DNA of 64,000 nt from Pseudomonas fluorescens (GTDB taxonomy: Bacteria > Pseudomonadota > Gammaproteobacteria > Pseudomonadales > Pseudomonadaceae): positions 3,020,501-3,084,500 of the forward strand of contig NZ_CP078138.1 in the NCBI RefSeq assembly GCF_019212185.1, read 5' to 3'. Under the pieces are notes generated by a model. It was not told the DNA's origin. It made no database searches and worked only from the letters and a program-made list of their open reading frames with translations. Positions 62,941 through 64,000 of the stretch are shown here, piece by piece; within the stretch, counting starts at the first letter, position 1, and every line of letters starts with the position of its first letter. The position numbers and the translations under genes are program-made.

Positions 62941-64000
62941 TTAATTCCTCCTAAGTGCTAGCGTTCCACCGGCACCATTAAAAACGCCGGCGCCCGGCGG
63001 GGGGTAACTGTGACCTGCTGATCGTCTATATGCGTTTTGTCGAACGTCGGCCGTAAGCTCAGACTGAGCTTTGAAGCCCTTCATCGGTTTTGACGTGGTG
63101 AAGCTTTCAATTTGCTCAGGAATCGGGGGCGTAGGCGCTTGCAGCCTGTTCGAACTAAGAACCTGCTCGACATAGGCTTCACTTGTAGTGAAGGGGGCAT
63201 CATTCGAGACCGAAATGCTGCCTCTGCGTAAAACATCATCGCTGTTTGAGAGTGTGGGTGCACTGGCTCTTCGCGCGACATCGGTCATGGTTGATTGGTT
63301 TCTTGTCGCTGCTTTGCCACGTTGCAGGATCGCGGGCGAGCTGTCACGGCGCGGTAGGTTAACAGTGGTGTTGAAGTGATTGTTGGTTGTATAAAATTTA
63401 TTGGTTATTTTTGGGATTGCTTTAGGTTTTTTAATCAGTGACACAACCCCGGACCTACCGACGCCTGAAAGAAGGCCAATCATTGAAGCCCATACCGGCG
63501 ACCTGCCCGAGGGCTTGTTTGTCCGAGTCGCTGTCGGTAGTCAACATTGCGAGACCGGCCGAAATCTGGGTTGTCCCGGCAAGTAATTGCACCGCGTTCC
63601 CGGTTGCCGCCCCGGATAGAGCTTCCACAAAGCCAAAAAATACATGGAACCACCCGGAATCAAAGAAGTGCCCGGTTGGGTCACTGAAGTTGATGGGGTC
63701 GCCGGCACAATACATGTAGGGATTGATCCCGCCAGCCCCGAACGGGCTGAGCGAATCGGGGCTGTGAAAGCGCATCAGGCAGGGGTTGTAGGCGCGATAG
63801 CCGCGGCCCAGCAAATACCACTGGGTAATGTCCTCGCACACTTCTCCATTGAACGCCATTCGGCTTCTCATCGTGCTGTTTGCATCGCGCTCACCATAGC
63901 CGCTGTAGGTCTCGGTTCGCAGCGTGGTTTGCTGGGTCTCGCCGATCACGCTGCTTTTGCCATCCGTCATCAGTAACAGGGTTTGTCCAGCGTCGTCGGG
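62941..64000 (-). CDS. RHS repeat protein, C-terminal end, with apparent +1 frameshift
   Basis: The minus strand is open to base 64000, so the start is outside. The RHS core (FNGEVCEDITQWYLLGRGYR; MRFHSPDSLSPFGAGGINPY; DPINFSDPTGHFF) is followed by a hydrophobic stretch (FVEALSGAATGNAVQLLAGT), then QVAGMGF and a stop at 63455. One extra A at 63484 separates that from a second frame, MIGLLSGVGRSGVVSLIKKP, which continues with a Ser/Arg-rich tip to 62941. The second frame lacks a ribosome site. RHS tips are usually toxins with an immunity gene after them; none follows here. The shift could be real or an error. Confidence 0.7.

Overview
The window comes from a chromosome of the Pseudomonas fluorescens group. 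The GC content is high, the gene set is typical (galU, gor, ahpC/ahpF, hppD, gloA, an MvaT/MvaU-type regulator, DUF1883, KfrA-like DNA-binding protein), and the intergenic gaps carry many Pseudomonas REP elements of the TGTAGGAGC...GCTCCTACA type. I see no rRNA, tRNA, transposase, integrase, phage gene or CRISPR array.

Layout. 0-5 kb: the end of a class III aminotransferase, a GABA/2-aminoadipate-type aminotransferase, and a complete polar amino acid ABC transporter. 5-9.5 kb: a poorly characterised module made of a glycine-rich secreted protein (frameshifted), a DUF6502 protein with a helix-turn-helix-like segment, a repeat-laden secreted DUF5666 protein and a small beta-barrel-like protein. 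Two matching GGGA-N5-TCCC palindromes precede the first two genes. 9.5-14.7 kb: small hypotheticals (one of 40 codons), a hemerythrin protein, a sterol-desaturase-family enzyme, a candidate small RNA and a 5'-truncated carbonic anhydrase. 14.8-20.4 kb: a periplasmic molybdenum hydroxylase operon (Tat-exported Mo subunit, 2Fe-2S subunit, tri-haem cytochrome c, XdhC-type maturation factor). 20.4-26.3 kb: an ABC-F ATPase, topoisomerase IB and modABC behind a clear ModE box. 26.4-30.4 kb: nitronate monooxygenase, a GyrI-like protein, and the alkylation-repair pair Ada and AlkB; this Ada has lost three of its four zinc cysteines. 30.6-33.7 kb: small lipoproteins and the thiosulfate dehydrogenase pair tsdB-tsdA. 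33.8-41 kb: galU, gor, a KfrA-like protein, ahpC with an OxyR-like site, ahpF and gloA. 41-51 kb: an MvaU-like silencer, a CSS-motif/EAL phosphodiesterase, hppD, rarD, an aldo/keto reductase, and a glycerate group (MFS transporter, CdaR-type regulator, glycerate kinase). 51-64 kb: a surface/adhesion island with two large Ig-like-fold proteins flanking an autotransporter, a chaperone-usher fimbrial operon, and the C-terminal end of an RHS protein carrying an apparent frameshift.

How the genes work together. The modABC transporter supplies molybdenum that the Mo hydroxylase operon needs. AhpC/AhpF, Gor and GloA form a detoxification neighbourhood. Ada and AlkB both repair alkylated DNA. The 51-64 kb region is devoted to surface proteins, and its fimbrial promoter region contains a run of ten G, a four-tract G-quadruplex motif, a small palindrome and a perfect 15-bp inverted repeat. 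That region and the DUF6502/DUF5666/glycine-rich module are the two best places to look for undescribed biology.
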